DNA of 64,000 nucleotides from JAUUZQ01 sp964538375. GTDB taxonomy: Bacteria; Bacteroidota; Bacteroidia; Bacteroidales; GCA-2748055. Below the pieces are notes generated by a model that was not told the origin of the DNA, made no database searches, and saw only the letters and a program-made list of their open reading frames with translations. The DNA is taken from positions 124,001 through 188,000 of the forward strand of contig CAZIFQ010000001.1 in NCBI GenBank assembly GCA_964538375.1. Reading direction: 5' to 3'. This document shows positions 32,867-43,500 of the stretch, piece after piece. Numbering within the stretch: the stretch's first letter is position 1; every line of letters starts with the position of its first letter. Position numbers and translations under genes: made by a program.

Positions 32867-32956
32867 ATTTATTAATGTGGTTTTTTCTGGAGATATCAAT
32901 ACAATTTTGTAATGACTATCTTCAGGATAAAAATTTTCCTAATACAGGTAAAGAAA

Positions 32957-34627
32957 ATGAGCTCGAAGAAGAAACTATCATTTCGAAAAAATCGAATTAC
33001 AGACTTTTTTCGAACCTTCATTGGCCTTCGTTCTTCAATTTACGGAAATGTTGTCCTGCTTATCTCCGGCTCTTTTCTAATTCTGTTCATTCTCTTGAAT
33101 ATTGTATTCAGGACTTTCTACGCATCCTTCTTCAATAAAACCCTGCAGCAAAATGCCGATAACATAAGTTCTATTGTTGAAGGATCGCTATACTATTCGA
33201 TGCTTGAGAATGACAAAGCGATGTTACAACGCACCATGGATGTTATCAGTACTATGTCGGGAATCGGACAGGTAAATATGTATGATGACCTGGACCAGTT
33301 AGCATATACCTCTTTGATAAATAATGTCGAAGAAAGAAACGATCCAAACTGTATTGTATGTCACCCCGACATCAGGGAAATGTTCTCATATAAAGAAAAA
33401 GCATCTCTAATCATTGGAGACACTACTGATTGTGGAATATTTTCAAACAATGGCAACATCCGTCATTTAGTAATCCGAACACCTATTCTAAATGAGCAAT
33501 CATGCTACACCGCTAACTGTCACTTTCATACGGAAACTGACGAAGTTCTGGGGTCCCTCATCATAAAAATGCCATTGGATGAAATGGATAATGTAGTAAA
33601 TAAATCATCAACGGACTTCATCCTGATCGCATTCTTCATTACATTGCTTCTCGGGCTTATCCTGATCGTCTTTACCAGGAAAAGGATTAAGGATCCATTA
33701 TATTCAATTATCCAGGCCAGTGATGCCTTTTCCAAAGGAAATATGAATATTAGGCTGGAAATAAAACCAAACCTGGTTGAGGATCTTAAAATGGTGTCCC
33801 TTGCGTTTAATAATTTACTTGAGAATATTGATAATACCACCAAGGAATTACAAAACTGGTCACAACAATTGGAATATAAAGTTCAGCGAAAATCCGAAGA
33901 GCTTTCCGAGGCGCAAAATGAACTTGTTCACGTAGAGAGAATTGCATCACTGGGTAAGCTTTCATCATCTGTTGCTCATGAAATAAATAATCCTTTATCA
34001 GGCATTCTTGTTTATACTAAGCTTATTCACAAGCAATTAGCTAGTTATGAATTTGATCACCCAAAAAAGGAAACAATTTTCAAGCATTTGAGTCTGGTTG
34101 AAAGTGAAACCAAAAGGTGTGGGGATATTGTAAAGGGGCTTCTGGACTTCTCCCGTAAAGACCAGGAGGGTTTCGAAAACATGTCACTCCACCATATATT
34201 GGATGCTACGTACGAATTAATGACTCACTCCATAAAAATGGCAGACGCCAGTTTTGTTAAATCCTTTGAAGCAGTTTCTGACATGGTCTTTTGTAGTCCA
34301 AACCAGATTAAACAAGCCATTGTGGCTCTGCTGGTAAATGCCTCTGAAGCTATTCACGATAATGGTGAAATAATTATTAAAACCAGCAATTCTGCTACTG
34401 ACCTGATTGTTGTTGAGGTGATTGACAATGGCACTGGCATTGCCCCCGATGATATTCCAAATATATTTGAGCCATTTTTCTCAAGAAAAAGAGATGCAAG
34501 TGGTATTGGTTTGGGCTTAGCTATTGTTCACGGAATCATTCAAAACCATAAAGGAAAAATTAATGTCAAATCAGAAATGGGGAAAGGCACTACTATGTCT
34601 ATTATTCTTCCTCTGATTAAAGAATAA
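32957..34627 (+). CDS. Sensor histidine kinase with periplasmic c-type haem motifs
   Basis: About 556 residues from ATG 32957 (MSSKKKLSFRKNRI); an in-frame ATG at 32912 is possible. Helix 1 (about 30-55), then a periplasmic domain with CIVCH (CX2CH, residues 132-136) and CYTANCH (CX4CH, 183-189), both c-type haem attachment motifs, then helix 2, HAMP and coiled coil. The kinase core shows the H-box SSVAHEINNPLSG, the N-box ALLVNASEAI, G1 VIDNGTGI and G2 GIGLGLAIVHGI. It is probably a redox or gas sensor. It lies 9 bases before the NtrC-type regulator gene. Confidence 0.92.
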   Translation: MSSKKKLSFRKNRITDFFRTFIGLRSSIYGNVVLLISGSFLILFILLNIVFRTFYASFFNKTLQQNADNISSIVEGSLYYSMLENDKAMLQRTMDVISTMSGIGQVNMYDDLDQLAYTSLINNVEERNDPNCIVCHPDIREMFSYKEKASLIIGDTTDCGIFSNNGNIRHLVIRTPILNEQSCYTANCHFHTETDEVLGSLIIKMPLDEMDNVVNKSSTDFILIAFFITLLLGLILIVFTRKRIKDPLYSIIQASDAFSKGNMNIRLEIKPNLVEDLKMVSLAFNNLLENIDNTTKELQNWSQQLEYKVQRKSEELSEAQNELVHVERIASLGKLSSSVAHEINNPLSGILVYTKLIHKQLASYEFDHPKKETIFKHLSLVESETKRCGDIVKGLLDFSRKDQEGFENMSLHHILDATYELMTHSIKMADASFVKSFEAVSDMVFCSPNQIKQAIVALLVNASEAIHDNGEIIIKTSNSATDLIVVEVIDNGTGIAPDDIPNIFEPFFSRKRDASGIGLGLAIVHGIIQNHKGKINVKSEMGKGTTMSIILPLIKE

Positions 34628-34636
34628 TTATTTATC

Positions 34637-35974
34637 ATGAATACACAAATTTCCATTTTAATTGTTGATGACGAAGAATCCGTTAGAGATTCACTCTACA
34701 ACTGGTTTATCGATGATGGTTATAATGTTGAAACCGCTGAGAATGCTAAAGTAGCTTTGTCTTTGGTTGAAGCTAAAGACTATGACATTATTCTTGCGGA
34801 CATAAAAATGCCAGGCATGGATGGGATGGAAATGCATCGCAGAATCAGAGCGCTGAATAAAGAGCCAGTCTTCATAATAATGACGGCATTTGCTTCTGTA
34901 GATACAGCGGTCCAGGCACTGAAAGACGGAGCGTACGATTATGTAACAAAACCATTTGATCCTGATGATCTCTCCCACCTTATTCGCAATGCCGCCACTC
35001 AAATTTCTCTGAAAGCAGAAAACGAAAGCCTGAAAGAGCGTATCACATCTCTTGAAGATGTAGATGACCTGATTGGGGAAAGTGAAGCAATGAAGACTGT
35101 ACTGAAAGAGGTTGAAAGTGTTGCACATTCAAATTCTTCAATAATAATCACCGGTGAAAGTGGGACCGGGAAAGAACTTGTAGCCCGTGCCATACATGCT
35201 AATTCAACCAGGAAGTATTTCCCCCTGGTGACAGTACATTGCGGAGCGCTTACAGAAAGTCTGTTGGAAAGTGAATTGTTCGGGCATGAGAAAGGAGCTT
35301 TTACAGGAGCCACTTTTAACCGGAAGGGACGATTTGAAATGGCTGATGGCGGGACAATATTCCTTGATGAGATTGCTACTATCTCCTCAAAAATGCAAAT
35401 TGAGCTGCTTCGCGTACTTGAATCAAAAACCTTTGTCAGGGTGGGTGGAAACAAGGAAATTTCTTCTGATTTCAGGGTAATCTGTGCAAGCAATAAAGAT
35501 CTGAAAAGCATGGTTGAAAATGGAGAATTCAGAGAAGACCTTTTTTACCGGCTCAATGTTGTTAATATAGCCATCCCTCCTTTAAGAGAGCGGGTTGAAG
35601 ATATCCCTTTACTGGTGCAACATTTTATTCGACAATATTGCACCTCAATGAGTAAAGATATAATTAGCATTGATGATGCAACAATGGGGCAAATAAAACA
35701 GTTCGAATTTCCCGGAAATGTTAGGGAATTGGAAAATATGATAGAGCGTGCCATTGTTGTTGGCAATGGGAAAAAAATAAAGCTTAAAGATTTGCCGATT
35801 GAAAGGGATATCCCCAATAATTCGATTGAAAGTCTTACTGAATTAGAGAAAAAGCATATTCAACAGATCCTTACAAAATACAACTGGAATATTTCCAGAT
35901 CTGCCAAAGCACTCAATGTTGACAGGGTAACACTTTATAACAAAATAAAAAAATTCGGACTGGAAAAAGATTAA
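34637..35974 (+). CDS. NtrC-family sigma-54-dependent response regulator
   Basis: 445 residues. The receiver has Asp55 in ILADIKMPGMDG and Lys in YVTKPFDPDD. The AAA+ domain has Walker A GESGTGKE (173-180), the sigma-54 contact loop GAFTGA (220-225), Walker B GGTIFLDEI and REDLFYRLNV. The Fis-type HTH is NWNISRSAKALNVDRVTLYNKI. It is paired with the haem kinase. The sigma-54 promoter and dyads at 28.0-28.3 kb are likely targets (inference). Confidence 0.96.
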   Translation: MNTQISILIVDDEESVRDSLYNWFIDDGYNVETAENAKVALSLVEAKDYDIILADIKMPGMDGMEMHRRIRALNKEPVFIIMTAFASVDTAVQALKDGAYDYVTKPFDPDDLSHLIRNAATQISLKAENESLKERITSLEDVDDLIGESEAMKTVLKEVESVAHSNSSIIITGESGTGKELVARAIHANSTRKYFPLVTVHCGALTESLLESELFGHEKGAFTGATFNRKGRFEMADGGTIFLDEIATISSKMQIELLRVLESKTFVRVGGNKEISSDFRVICASNKDLKSMVENGEFREDLFYRLNVVNIAIPPLRERVEDIPLLVQHFIRQYCTSMSKDIISIDDATMGQIKQFEFPGNVRELENMIERAIVVGNGKKIKLKDLPIERDIPNNSIESLTELEKKHIQQILTKYNWNISRSAKALNVDRVTLYNKIKKFGLEKD

Positions 35975-36016
35975 GATACACTCAAGCAAGATTAAATTAT
36001 TGTAGCGAAATATTAC

Positions 36017-36571
36017 TTGGCAAATCAATACATTATATTATCCACCTGTGGGCATTTTGAACAGAACGTTCTTGATGCAATTCAACATGATATTGAAAAA
36101 GAATTTCATTTTCCTGTACAAAAAAATGATTGCAGCCTGGATATTGCAAAATTCTATTGTCCAGGTCGTCGCCAGTATGATGCAAACGGGATATTAGGAT
36201 ATCTCTCAGAAATTAGCCCTGCTAATGCCTTTAAAACTCTTGGGCTCTTTAGAATTGATCTGTATATACCCATTTTGACCTATATTTTCGGACAAGCTTT
36301 ATTGAATGGACATGCAGGTATCATTTCACTTTATCGACTTAGAAATGAACTATACGGGCTGGAATCGAATAACGATGTATTGATATACCGGTTCAGAAAA
36401 GTTATCATGCACGAAATGGGGCATATGTTTGGACTGATTCATTGCCATCATCCTGAATGTGTTATGCGCTCAAGTACATATATGGAAGACATTGACCAAA
36501 AAGAAATGAAATTCTGCACAGCGTGTTACACACTATTGCACCAAAATATCGCTGCTTCAAAGCAAAAATAA
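36017..36571 (+). CDS. Archaemetzincin-family metalloprotease
   Basis: 184 residues. The zinc motif HEMGHMFGLIHCHHPECVM is the extended archaemetzincin signature HExxHxxGx3CX4CXM, and a second Cys pair is in KFCTACYTLL. No ATG is available near the N terminus; TTG at 36017 is the best start and no in-frame ATG lies between it and the upstream stop. It follows the NtrC gene by 42 bases and may be cotranscribed. Archaemetzincins are soluble; their bacterial substrates are not known. Confidence 0.85.
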   Translation: MANQYIILSTCGHFEQNVLDAIQHDIEKEFHFPVQKNDCSLDIAKFYCPGRRQYDANGILGYLSEISPANAFKTLGLFRIDLYIPILTYIFGQALLNGHAGIISLYRLRNELYGLESNNDVLIYRFRKVIMHEMGHMFGLIHCHHPECVMRSSTYMEDIDQKEMKFCTACYTLLHQNIAASKQK

Positions 36572-36688
36572 GCTGCCATTTAACCCTAAGGACTCCCTTT
36601 AGCCACATTTCAGACTGAAACTTTGCTCAAATATTGTTTTAACAAGGAGATTTCTTCAAATTTGCATTCATAATAAAATTGTATCGCA

Positions 36689-37165
36689 ATGACTCACACT
36701 GCAGTTCAACTCCTCCTGGCCATGCTTGCTCCGGGTATTATGATATTAGCATGTGGAATTCTGCTTCTCGGGATGAATAATAAATACTCTCTGATAGTAA
36801 ATAGGATTCGCTTTCTAAAGGAGGAAAAGCAAAAATTGTATGGGCAGAATGAGACAAATGATATTAAAAGTAACAGAATCAGTAATATTGAGCTGCAGAT
36901 AAGTCATCTTATACATCGAATATCAATGGTAAGGAATGCCGTTATAAGCTATTCAGGAGCTATCGGATTATTTATTGTTAGTGCGATCTTAATCGGAATC
37001 AAAACTAATGTAGCTCTTGGCGGCTTTTACTGGATCATATTAGCATTCTTCTTTGCGGGAATGTTATCAATATTAACTGGAATTATTTTTGCCTCCATCG
37101 AAGTATGGAAAGGATATCGTATTGTTCGTATTGAAATTTCAGAGATCTATAACGACATCAAATAA
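36689..37165 (+). CDS. DUF2721 family membrane protein
   Basis: 158 residues. A first helix (LLLAMLAPGIMILACGILLLG) is followed by a charged helix with the pattern NRIRFLKEEK...ISNIELQISHLIHRISMVRNAV and two more membrane helices (SGAIGLFIVSAILIGI, GFYWIILAFFFAGMLSILTGI). This matches DUF2721, a small inner-membrane family of unknown function. It stands alone in front of the convergent DUF3160 gene. Confidence 0.8.
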   Translation: MTHTAVQLLLAMLAPGIMILACGILLLGMNNKYSLIVNRIRFLKEEKQKLYGQNETNDIKSNRISNIELQISHLIHRISMVRNAVISYSGAIGLFIVSAILIGIKTNVALGGFYWIILAFFFAGMLSILTGIIFASIEVWKGYRIVRIEISEIYNDIK

Positions 37166-37274
37166 ACGCCCTGTTTTCTTACCGGCTTTTCACTTCAGAT
37201 CACGGGTCAGAATGATGGATTTGGGCGAGCCAATGAAACTCAAATGACCTGGTTCAATCCAACAAAAACTGCAA

Positions 37275-39839
37275 CTACTGCACCACGAACGACCTAACAC
37301 ATACCTCGTTATTTACCACAAGGCGGATTAAATAGATACCTCCCTGGCTTTGCATAAGGTTCATTTGCAAGTCGTGTTCTGCGGCCGGCAGTGTGCCGGA
37401 ATATAAGTTTTGGATTTTCCTTCCGGTAAGATCAAAAATTTCTGCGTTTACATATGAATCTTGTCGTAAAATGAACCTGAAATGAACTTCCCCTGATGAC
37501 GGATTTGGATAGGCCAGCAGGTAAGAAAGGTTATTGATAGTTTTCGGATTCTCGCCAGATCCCATGTACTCAACTCCTTTTAACACATTCGACGGAATTT
37601 CAACATTTCCTGCTTCATCAGCCAGGTAGGAATAAACCCATCCTGGTCTCTTCGGATAAGTTCCTTCCAGGAACTTCGACTGCCACTCATCATCATTATA
37701 TCTGAAGAAATTATTTTTAACTTCAGTATAAAATGAACTTAGCGGTCCAATATAACACACTTTTGCAGAAGGGTATACGGGGTTGGGAGCAATAAATACA
37801 CCCAGGTTCAGGTTTCCATTTCCAACATGCAACACATTTCCTACCGGCGCCCCGTCTTTATCTGTGGGTTGCGTATGGACATCTGCTACGGTATAATCGA
37901 AATCATACATATCCATTGAAGGAAACAAAAGATCATTTATCCAACCAGATACGGAAGGTCCTGATGACATGAAGTCATTGATCATTGTCTTGAGGAATAT
38001 CAATTCCTCATCATTCAGGGATATACTTTGCAATTCTTTCTCTGAAATTTCTTCCAGCAAAACCATAATTTCAGCATACCCGTCATAAAAACTTGTTATC
38101 ATCCCAGACAAATCAGCGTCTTCCCCAACAAGTATATCATTAAAAAAGGCAGAAGCATTTTCGGAAAATGTGGCCAGGTGAGCATAAAACTCCGGATATG
38201 GCTCAACATAGGTATATGGGTAAGAACAACCTGTTCCTCCGGTATAAGATTGTTTTCCGTAAAGAATATTATCATGGCGGAGCTGTGCCCATGAAGTTAA
38301 CTGGGTATTCAGTTTCTCATGGTGCCATGCAGTTGTTTTCATAAAATATGGCAATCCCGTGTCAGACGAAAGAGGATTCAGCTTAATCAATCCCGATAAC
38401 CACGTGTTATATAAGGATTGCGTCCAAAAGTCTTCATCATAGGCATCAACGAGATACTTTAACTGAGAAATTTTATAAGCATATTTATACTCTTTCATTT
38501 CATCTTCCATTAATGCCATGGCATCTTCATTCCCAAATACCGACATCATATCCAACGGGGCAGGCAATGCCCTCCAAACCTTCTTTCCTTCATATTGTAT
38601 CCTGTCGTATACAACTTCGCTAAATACATAAGAGTCGATTAAAAATTTCTGTCCAAGTAATTTAAAAGATACTGGCAGCTCACCCGGATCAGACACATCA
38701 GGGTCAACATAAAAGAAATTTGACATGATTTTTTGTCCATAATTATCCGATTCATTCAATAGCGCTCTGAAATCAGTAAATGTACTTCCCTCAAGAAGAT
38801 CCGTTACTGAGGCCAGGTTCTCTGAAGCAAAATCCTGCAATTCATCCGGCGTCATGTTATCATCCGGTCCAACCATATAGCTAATAATTTGTTCATGCTT
38901 ATCTAATAAGTTCTTCTCCCCACAATCTGCCAGGGTTTCATTCAGGATAAGTGCTGAAAGATTCATGCGCAACAGGTCTTCCTCTTCCCAGTTCTGTTCA
39001 TATGGATTTTCGGGAGGCGCAGTGAGCAGAAAATCTATTCTTCCCAACCACATCATCGCTTTGAAATAATTTTCAAGGGTTCTTTTCCCTTCTGCCGTCC
39101 AAACAGTATCTGTATAATGTCCCCTTGGCTTGAACTGACTAAAATCCAATTTCCTCTTTAAACTATCCTTAGTGAAAAGAGGGATATTCACTATCTGCTC
39201 CCTCGCTATGGTATCCATTATATCATAATATTGGTCAGCTGATGAAAATTGAGGTAGAGCTGTTTCATTTTTCAGTAGTGACTTTGCAACTGCAAGGTAT
39301 AAGTCAACATCAGCAAGAGATTTTGTCAATTGTGACTCGGTTTTATATTTATTATATATCGTTGGGTAATAATCATAAAGTCCATCTAGAAGAAGGTATA
39401 AATTTGGCTCTAAGACCTTGATTTCAATATTTTTTAATATCTCATCGTAAGATTGATGCAAGGTGTGCAGAATAAAGTCGGTGCTCAGAAAAAGAGGAAA
39501 ATCCTCAGTATATAACTGTGCAAGCGCTCCTATCCACGTATTGAACTGGAGGCGCTCAGTAACCACAAAGAAATTCTGCTCCAGTAATTCAATTTCATCA
39601 GAAGTCAATGAATATTTACCATTAATTGCATCAAACCAGGGTACATTATCAAGCTCTGCCGGGTTTGAGCGTGATGAGTAATATGTTGTTTGTGCCGGAT
39701 ACTTTTGAAGAAGTCCATCAGCATCAAGTGTCCTGTTTGACTCAATAAATTCCAGGTAGTCTGCCGGGGTGAATTGACTTTGTGCAGAGAGTCCCGAAAA
39801 CATGATCAAACACAGCCAAAAGAGTAAATGTTTTTTCAT
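37275..39839 (-). CDS. DUF3160 protein with T9SS type A sorting domain
   Basis: 854 residues. A signal peptide (about 1-20, LLFWLCLIMFSGLSAQ) is followed by the DUF3160 region (about 90-720; LPLFLSTDFILHTLHQSYDEI, MMSVFGNEDAM, SGLIKLNPLSSDTGLPYFM) and a C-terminal T9SS sorting domain (YPNPSSGEVHFRF, FDLTGRKIQ, GGIYLIRLVVNNEVCVRSFV). The protein is thus secreted or surface-anchored through the type IX system. The DUF3160 function is unknown. Confidence 0.9.
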   Translation of the reverse strand: MKKHLLFWLCLIMFSGLSAQSQFTPADYLEFIESNRTLDADGLLQKYPAQTTYYSSRSNPAELDNVPWFDAINGKYSLTSDEIELLEQNFFVVTERLQFNTWIGALAQLYTEDFPLFLSTDFILHTLHQSYDEILKNIEIKVLEPNLYLLLDGLYDYYPTIYNKYKTESQLTKSLADVDLYLAVAKSLLKNETALPQFSSADQYYDIMDTIAREQIVNIPLFTKDSLKRKLDFSQFKPRGHYTDTVWTAEGKRTLENYFKAMMWLGRIDFLLTAPPENPYEQNWEEEDLLRMNLSALILNETLADCGEKNLLDKHEQIISYMVGPDDNMTPDELQDFASENLASVTDLLEGSTFTDFRALLNESDNYGQKIMSNFFYVDPDVSDPGELPVSFKLLGQKFLIDSYVFSEVVYDRIQYEGKKVWRALPAPLDMMSVFGNEDAMALMEDEMKEYKYAYKISQLKYLVDAYDEDFWTQSLYNTWLSGLIKLNPLSSDTGLPYFMKTTAWHHEKLNTQLTSWAQLRHDNILYGKQSYTGGTGCSYPYTYVEPYPEFYAHLATFSENASAFFNDILVGEDADLSGMITSFYDGYAEIMVLLEEISEKELQSISLNDEELIFLKTMINDFMSSGPSVSGWINDLLFPSMDMYDFDYTVADVHTQPTDKDGAPVGNVLHVGNGNLNLGVFIAPNPVYPSAKVCYIGPLSSFYTEVKNNFFRYNDDEWQSKFLEGTYPKRPGWVYSYLADEAGNVEIPSNVLKGVEYMGSGENPKTINNLSYLLAYPNPSSGEVHFRFILRQDSYVNAEIFDLTGRKIQNLYSGTLPAAEHDLQMNLMQSQGGIYLIRLVVNNEVCVRSFVVQ

Positions 39840-40022
39840 TGTGCTGAGTTTTATATTGCTAAGATATGACCAAATGAACTGAATATCAATAGAAAGATGA
39901 TTAAAAAATGATTTTGGTTGCGTCGCTAATCTTCTAAATATAAATTAATTCCTGCTATAATTTGCTGTATAATATTTAACTTGGCTAGCATAAATTCTTA
40001 TCCCCCGGAAAAAGAAAAGACC

Positions 40023-40397
40023 ATGAAAAATTTAAAAAAATACTACAAAATTAAAGCCACAACAGAAGAAGTCTATAACGCACTTACAATCCCTTTTTCA
40101 CTTGAGCTATGGACAGGCGAAAAGGCCGAGATGAGCACCACGGCCGGTGAAGAATTTTCACTATTCAACGGAGATATATCAGGTAGAAACCTTCAGTTCG
40201 AAAAGGATGCTAAGATTATACAGGAATGGTATTTCGGCGACCAGAAAGAACCATCAATAGTAACAATTACCCTCTCACCTGAGGGAAGTTTCACAAAAGT
40301 TGAGCTACTTCACACGAATATTCCAGATGATGCATTTGATGATATCAAAGATGGCTGGGATGAATCGTATTTTGGGGCACTGAAAGAATTCTTTTAA
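40023..40397 (+). CDS. SRPBCC (AHSA1-like) domain protein
   Basis: About 124 residues from ATG 40023 (MKNLKKYYKIKATTEEVY). It has the START-like pattern ATTEEVYNALTIPFSLELWTG, then IIQEWYFGD and a C-terminal DDIKDGWDESYFGALKEF, which is the AHSA1-type end (WxxxYxxLK). Such domains bind small ligands or assist Hsp90-like chaperones. It is a single gene with no informative neighbour; the exact role is unknown. Confidence 0.8.
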   Translation: MKNLKKYYKIKATTEEVYNALTIPFSLELWTGEKAEMSTTAGEEFSLFNGDISGRNLQFEKDAKIIQEWYFGDQKEPSIVTITLSPEGSFTKVELLHTNIPDDAFDDIKDGWDESYFGALKEFF

Positions 40398-40512
40398 AAA
40401 ACAAAGACATATTATTGAACAAAGTATTATTCAAACATTGTCAAAAAATACACTTAATAACCAGTACTAGTGATTAATATTCACTATTTTTAATGTGCTT
40501 ATACCTATAACT

Positions 40513-43500
40513 ATGCTTATTAAAAGGACGATTTTGGTTCTCCTGGCTTTCTTTTTCATTTCACAGGCAAATGGAACTGACCTGGACGAAATTAAGAAAA
40601 GAGGAGAAATCCGTATAGCTTTTACGAGCGATGATTTAAAAAACATCAATTACCCCCTCGCCGTTGAATTTGCTAAATATTTGAATGTCAAATTAATACC
40701 TGTTGAAATTACCTGGGAAGAAGCATTTATGCTCAACGGTCAAATACCTGAAGATGTTCAAATAAATCCGGATGTTGCTTACACTCCTGACGTATTTAAA
40801 AAGGCAGATATCATTTGCTCAACATTCACAGTTCTTGAATGGAGAAAGAAACTATTTGGTTTTGCTGAAACGCTGCACTCAGCAGAACTTCTTATGATCA
40901 ATAAGAAAGAAGAATCGCCAAAAGACTTCACTGCCCTCATAGATAAAAGCATCTCTTACCAAAGAGGGACGACTTTTGAACAAAACCTGAAAGAAATTAA
41001 TAAAGAAATCGGCGGTGGTATACTACTCAATTTTGTTGAAAGTAGTTCAGAAGCCATGATGCTTTTATTAGAAGAACAAACTTATGGAATTGTTCTGGAT
41101 GCTGATGAGGCGCTAAATTTCAATGCCCGTTCTGACTATAAATTCAAAATTGCCTATCCAATCAGTGATGTAACAAAAACAGCATGGGCAGTTGAAAAAG
41201 ATAACAATCCCCTGATTCAGGAAATTGAGAGCTTCTTTGAAACGATAGAAAATAACGGAATTCTGGATGAAATTTTTAATCAACAATTTGAGATCCTGTA
41301 CTCATCATACCTGGACAAGATCAATAAGAACATGCGTTACGAGAAGCTGAACCGGGACCTGGATGAAATTTTGGCTTCCAAAAAACTGGTTGTGGCTCTC
41401 AGAGATCGTAATTTCATATACCGTGAAAATGGTCAGAAGCAGTTTATGCATGCCCTGGCTGAAGAGTTTGCTGATTACCTGGGTGTGTCTCTCGAAATTA
41501 TTGTCACTCCATATTTCCCTAAATACTGGGAAACTGAAACAGGAGATCTTGTTAGAGACTCATCCTACACGCCAGAATGGTTCAACTATTTTGATGTGGC
41601 CTGTGAAGTTTTTGCTCCTCTCGATTGGAGAACAAATAAGATTCAGATGGTGCCAGTATACCCTTCTGAATATACCGTTATTGCAAAAAAGGAAACGAAT
41701 ATCTCAAGTGTTGCAGACTTGAATAAATTGAAAGGAGTTACAGGAAGACAAACAGTATATGAAGACATGCTCCTTGAAAGGGGGATTACAAATTATTACC
41801 ACGAAGTAATTAATAATTTCCTGCCCGAAGTTGCGGCCGCAAAAGCTGATTATACAATTTTATACAATTCCTTTTATGAGCTTATAAATTACCCGGATCT
41901 TGAATCAAAAATCTCGCTCGGAGGTCTCGATGTATGCTGGGGTATACGTGATGACCAACCCCTATTGAAGAAGGAGCTGGAGCAATTTATCAAGAAATCA
42001 TCTGAAAACGGTCTGATAAAAGTTTTACTTAAAGCACTACAAGGGAATATCTTACAGTCGCCTGATGAGTTTATCAATAGTTATTATGAATCATTCCAAA
42101 CCGGACAACTTCCTTATGTAAATATCGGGGCGGATGATGGCCTTCCTCAAGAAGATGTCTTTGCTATTTTCCAGGATCAAAGAGGTTATATCTGGTTTGG
42201 GACAAATTCCGGAGCGGTAAAGTATAACGGCCGGGAGATGCTGGTTTTCAATGATCAACAGGGGCTCTCCTCTAATACAGTGAGGGATATTAAACAAGAC
42301 TCTCTGGGTAATATGTATCTTGCTACAACTGATGGTGTCTCTCTTTTAGAGGGAGATTCAATTTCTCAATTATACTTCGAAGGAATCTCTTTCAAAAAAA
42401 TATTTATAGATTCAAAAAACAATAAATGGCTCGTTGGAGATGATGGTGTTTACCTTGTTTCTGCAAGTGGAGATTATAAATCATTAAACTCTGAATTTCC
42501 TGAATTACCGGAATTTATTTACAATATTACGGAAGATAAAATATCAAATGGCATTTTAATTGCCACTACTCAGGGAATCTTCCTGTATGAAAACGAAACG
42601 AATAAAGTCTCGCAACTAAATGACAAAGATTGCTTCTCGGTATTTATTGATGTAAATGATAGTATCTGGCTCTCAACGAAATCCGGGCTATTGATTTCAG
42701 GCCGAGAATCTTTGCTTAAAAACAAGTTTGAAAGTGAGATGTATAATCTTAATAGCCGACTTGAATTTCCAGTTGAGGTTATTTCAGAAATTACCACAAA
42801 CAAATTTGGTTCAGTATGGCTGATTTCCGATTCTAAAATTTTCCAGATCATATCCACAGACGAAGCTCCGATTGTGTATGAACAGGAAATTGGTATCAAG
42901 AACAATAAGATCCTCTCTTTCCTTGTAGATAAAGAAGATAATATCTGGATCGGATTTTCTGGTGGTTTGCAGAGACTGGCCAACAAAAAAGGGCTACGTA
43001 ATTTTTATCCAAATACAATCAATAGTTATATCTATTCTGTTTTTCAGGATAAACATGATCGTGTCTGGACTACCTCAAACAACGGGATTTTCTATTTCGA
43101 CAACCAACTCAAACAGTATATTCCAAAGATTGGCCTGGAAACAAACCACTACCTGGGTACTCCACTGCCAAATGGCAATATCCTGCTTGCTAATAATTAT
43201 GGCCTGTTCGAGGTCAACAGCAGGTCCCTTGAAATAACAAGACATTCCTTTTTTCCCCAGATGTCTCTTACCCCGGAAAACATCTTTGTTTCTTCTAAAG
43301 GTCAGATTTTTCTAATGACTGGAATCAACGGTGTGATATATTATTTCCCTGAATTCTATAGTCAACCTATAACATTGAAAAACAGGTATACCTCAAATGT
43401 TTTTCAGATAGAAGAATACCAAGGGCAAATAATCGGGGGGAATAACAATAGCTTAGTGAAATTCAACGGTGCAAATTTTGAGCCGATAAATACCTTCACT

